IMG/VR virus record: IMGVR_UViG_3300020595_000236
Span: 1-20,542 of that record
Reading direction: 5' to 3' (one strand)
Length of the DNA: 20,542 nt
Source of the DNA: a virus
Part shown: positions 20,542 through 20,542 of the stretch, piece after piece
How positions within the stretch are numbered: position 1 is the stretch's first letter
Layout: the number at the start of each line of letters is the position of its first letter
Notes under the pieces: generated by a model
The model's database searches: none
Seen by the model: only the letters and a program-made list of their open reading frames with translations
Told to the model about the DNA's origin: nothing
Program-made: the position numbers and the translations under genes

Positions 20542-20542
20542 A

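Noticed and set aside
1-20542. tRNA genes, integrase or attachment sites
   Set aside because: No T-loop/anticodon-like pattern, recombinase motif or paired direct repeats of att type were found by eye. A tRNAscan run would be the decisive check.

Overview
The window looks like part of a tailed double-stranded DNA phage genome, probably from an aquatic (marine-type) phage. Two convergent gene blocks are present: a + strand replication/recombination block (1-5477) and a long - strand virion/lysis block (20542 to 5404). No host housekeeping genes, tRNAs, integrase or CRISPR arrays were seen. Terminase, portal, major capsid protein and DNA polymerase are absent and presumably lie outside the window. 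The host cannot be named from the sequence. Few genes have a Shine-Dalgarno (SD) sequence and CTAG tetramers are frequent, which argues against an enteric host.

Early block, left to right: a PD-(D/E)XK nuclease cut by the window edge; an unknown small protein; an endonuclease VII-like HNH resolvase; an ERF-type single-strand annealing protein; a small SSB-accessory-like protein; a strong intrinsic terminator; a dATP/dGTP diphosphohydrolase-like protein; a small HTH-like protein; and a DnaB-type replicative helicase. An oppositely oriented 88-aa gene for a probably exported protein follows (3847-4113). Next come two translationally coupled coiled-coil miniproteins, a 74-aa HNH-like nuclease behind an extended -10 promoter whose predicted start is the ATG itself, and a second PD-(D/E)XK-like protein whose SD is buried in a 9-bp hairpin. 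Four nuclease-like genes, an annealase and a helicase in 5.4 kb suggest recombination-dependent replication and concatemer processing.

Late block, in transcription order from the right edge: the C-terminus of an unknown gene, two membrane proteins (holin candidates), a basic DUF6321-like protein, a 1440-aa repeat-built fibre-like protein, a 128-aa unknown, a 379-aa protein with 14 cysteines, a DxD glycosyltransferase, a 65-aa CxxC protein, a 616-aa low-complexity probable internal virion protein, and an 1856-aa 'polyvalent' protein. The last carries a zinc-protease HExxH motif, an ADP-ribosyltransferase-like module and a long helical C-terminal half, and is likely ejected into the host with the DNA. 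Genes are separated by at most 25 nt or overlap by a few bases, so this is one operon, with a possible internal promoter before the 616-aa gene. The two blocks meet tail-to-tail with a 74-nt overlap.

The most interesting points are: (i) two promoters sharing CATGnTAnAAT-N6-ATG that predict leaderless mRNAs; (ii) the SD-sequestering hairpin at 4893-4924; (iii) the giant zincin/ART polyvalent protein, whose ART module seems to lack the usual glutamate; (iv) a fibre protein built from two families of about 55-residue repeats whose DNA is synonymously scrambled; and (v) a glycosyltransferase next to a cysteine- and Ser/Thr-rich structural protein.
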